6,042 bases of DNA. It comes from Actinomycetes bacterium. GTDB taxonomy: Bacteria > Actinomycetota > Actinomycetes > Actinomycetales > Dermatophilaceae. The position numbers and the translations under genes were made by a program. The notes under the pieces are model-generated. The model had not been told where the DNA came from, searched no databases, and worked only from the letters and a program-made list of their open reading frames with translations. Below, one piece after another: positions 5,470 to 6,042 of the stretch (the stretch's first letter is position 1; the number at the start of each line of letters is the position of its first letter). The stretch covers positions 1 through 6,042 of the forward strand of contig JAEWFB010000379.1 of the NCBI GenBank assembly GCA_023389095.1, given 5' to 3'.

Positions 5470-6042
5470 TCACCCGGTGGTCTGGTGGTGGGCGGTGAGC
5501 CGCCCGGCTGCGACGGCGCGCGCTGCCGCCGCCGCCTCGTAGTGGAGCCCGGCGTGGGCGATGCGCGGCTCGTCGTACCGCAGCTCGCGGCCGTCGTGCG
5601 CGCGCAGCGTGAACCCGCCCGGCTGGTAGAACGGCCCGTCGATCCGGAGCGTCGCAGCGGAGCCGACGACCGTCGCGGTCGTCGGGGTGTCGCCGAGGAT
5701 CGTCGCGAACAGGGAGGCGAGACCGCCGGACGCCGACCGCGCCGACACGGCGATCTGCCCCTCGACGCCGTCCGGGCTCAGCGACGCCGGGGCCGGCGTC
5801 ACGACCTCGGTGACCTCCTCGAGGTCGCCGAGCACCCACCGGGCGAACCACAGCGGGTAGGTGAGCAGGTCGTACCGGGGCCCGCCGAAGAGGTCGGCGC
5901 GCATGATGCGGTGTTCCGGCCCGAAGTGCTCACCGAGGTCGGCCTGCACCGAGTGGACCGTGCCGAGCGCGCCGCCGTCGAGCAGCTGCCGGACGACGTC
6001 GAACTTCGGCAGGTACGCCGACCACAGCGCCTCCATGAGGAA
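5470..6042 (-). CDS. Gfo/Idh/MocA oxidoreductase, C-terminal part (cut by window edge)
   Basis: The frame is open to the right edge, and the first visible codons (FLMEALWSAYLP) match the start of the C-terminal domain in the dihydrodiol-dehydrogenase-like branch of Gfo/Idh/MocA enzymes, where 'FLMEAMWTRFLP' is typical. The NAD-binding Rossmann domain lies outside the window. Further on come 'LLDGGALGTVHSVQADLG', the active-site loop region DLFGGPRYDLLTYP, and a beta-sheet part to residue 'GRLTAHHQTTG'. The loop differs from the usual GGGALLDIGVYP but keeps Gly-Gly, Asp and Tyr-Pro. The protein stops soon after the 'AAAARAVAAGRL' helix; relatives usually continue about 25-30 residues through another helix. 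It lies 46 nt upstream of the IolE-like gene on the same strand and probably shares its transcript. Substrate unknown. Confidence 0.8.
   Translation of the reverse strand, partial: FLMEALWSAYLPKFDVVRQLLDGGALGTVHSVQADLGEHFGPEHRIMRADLFGGPRYDLLTYPLWFARWVLGDLEEVTEVVTPAPASLSPDGVEGQIAVSARSASGGLASLFATILGDTPTTATVVGSAATLRIDGPFYQPGGFTLRAHDGRELRYDEPRIAHAGLHYEAAAAARAVAAGRLTAHHQTTG

Noticed and set aside
4716..5498. + strand open frame of 260 codons opposite the IolE-like gene
   Set aside because: Low-complexity Val/Leu/Gly/Asp product antisense to a clearly conserved TIM-barrel protein.

Overview
The window is very GC-rich, with strongly G/C-biased third codon positions. It carries F420/flavin-type oxidoreductase, Bfd/bacterioferritin and inositol-dehydrogenase-like genes, a near-perfect DtxR/IdeR iron box and a SigF/SigB-like promoter. 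Together these point to an Actinomycetota chromosome; I cannot name the genus. I see no mobile element, tRNA, rRNA, CRISPR array or phage gene.

Layout, left to right. (1) The last codons of an unidentified + strand gene overlap (ATGA) a complete luciferase-like (LLM class) oxidoreductase gene, 41-850. (2) Convergent to it is a patatin-like phospholipase gene on the - strand (882-1796). The 31-nt gap between them is almost filled by a strong inverted repeat. (3) A 271-nt divergent intergenic region (1797-2067) holds a stress-sigma-like promoter for a DUF2383/PA2169-type four-helix-bundle protein (2068-2511, +). (4) Convergent to that is an iron operon on the - strand: bfd (3030-3284) followed by bfr (2555-3043), overlapping by 14 nt, with an IdeR box at 3328-3346. 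(5) The right part is a - strand polyol/sugar cassette: a Gfo/Idh/MocA oxidoreductase cut by the window edge (5470-6042), an IolE-like TIM-barrel protein (4491-5423) and an inositol 2-dehydrogenase-like enzyme (3437-4441). Two tandem hairpins after it probably end this transcript before the iron operon.

How the genes fit together. Bfd and bacterioferritin form an iron release and storage pair under iron-responsive control. The neighbouring ferritin-like-fold DUF2383 protein may belong to the same stress response. The Gfo/Idh - TIM barrel - Gfo/Idh set looks like oxidation followed by dehydration or isomerisation of a cyclitol or sugar.

I found no clearly new multi-gene system. The most interesting signals are at residue level: a bacterioferritin whose ferroxidase histidine is Asp, and a patatin whose usual catalytic Asp position reads Asn. 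Next come the placement of the iron box over the core promoter of a bfd-bfr operon and a Gfo/Idh protein that seems short at its C-terminus.
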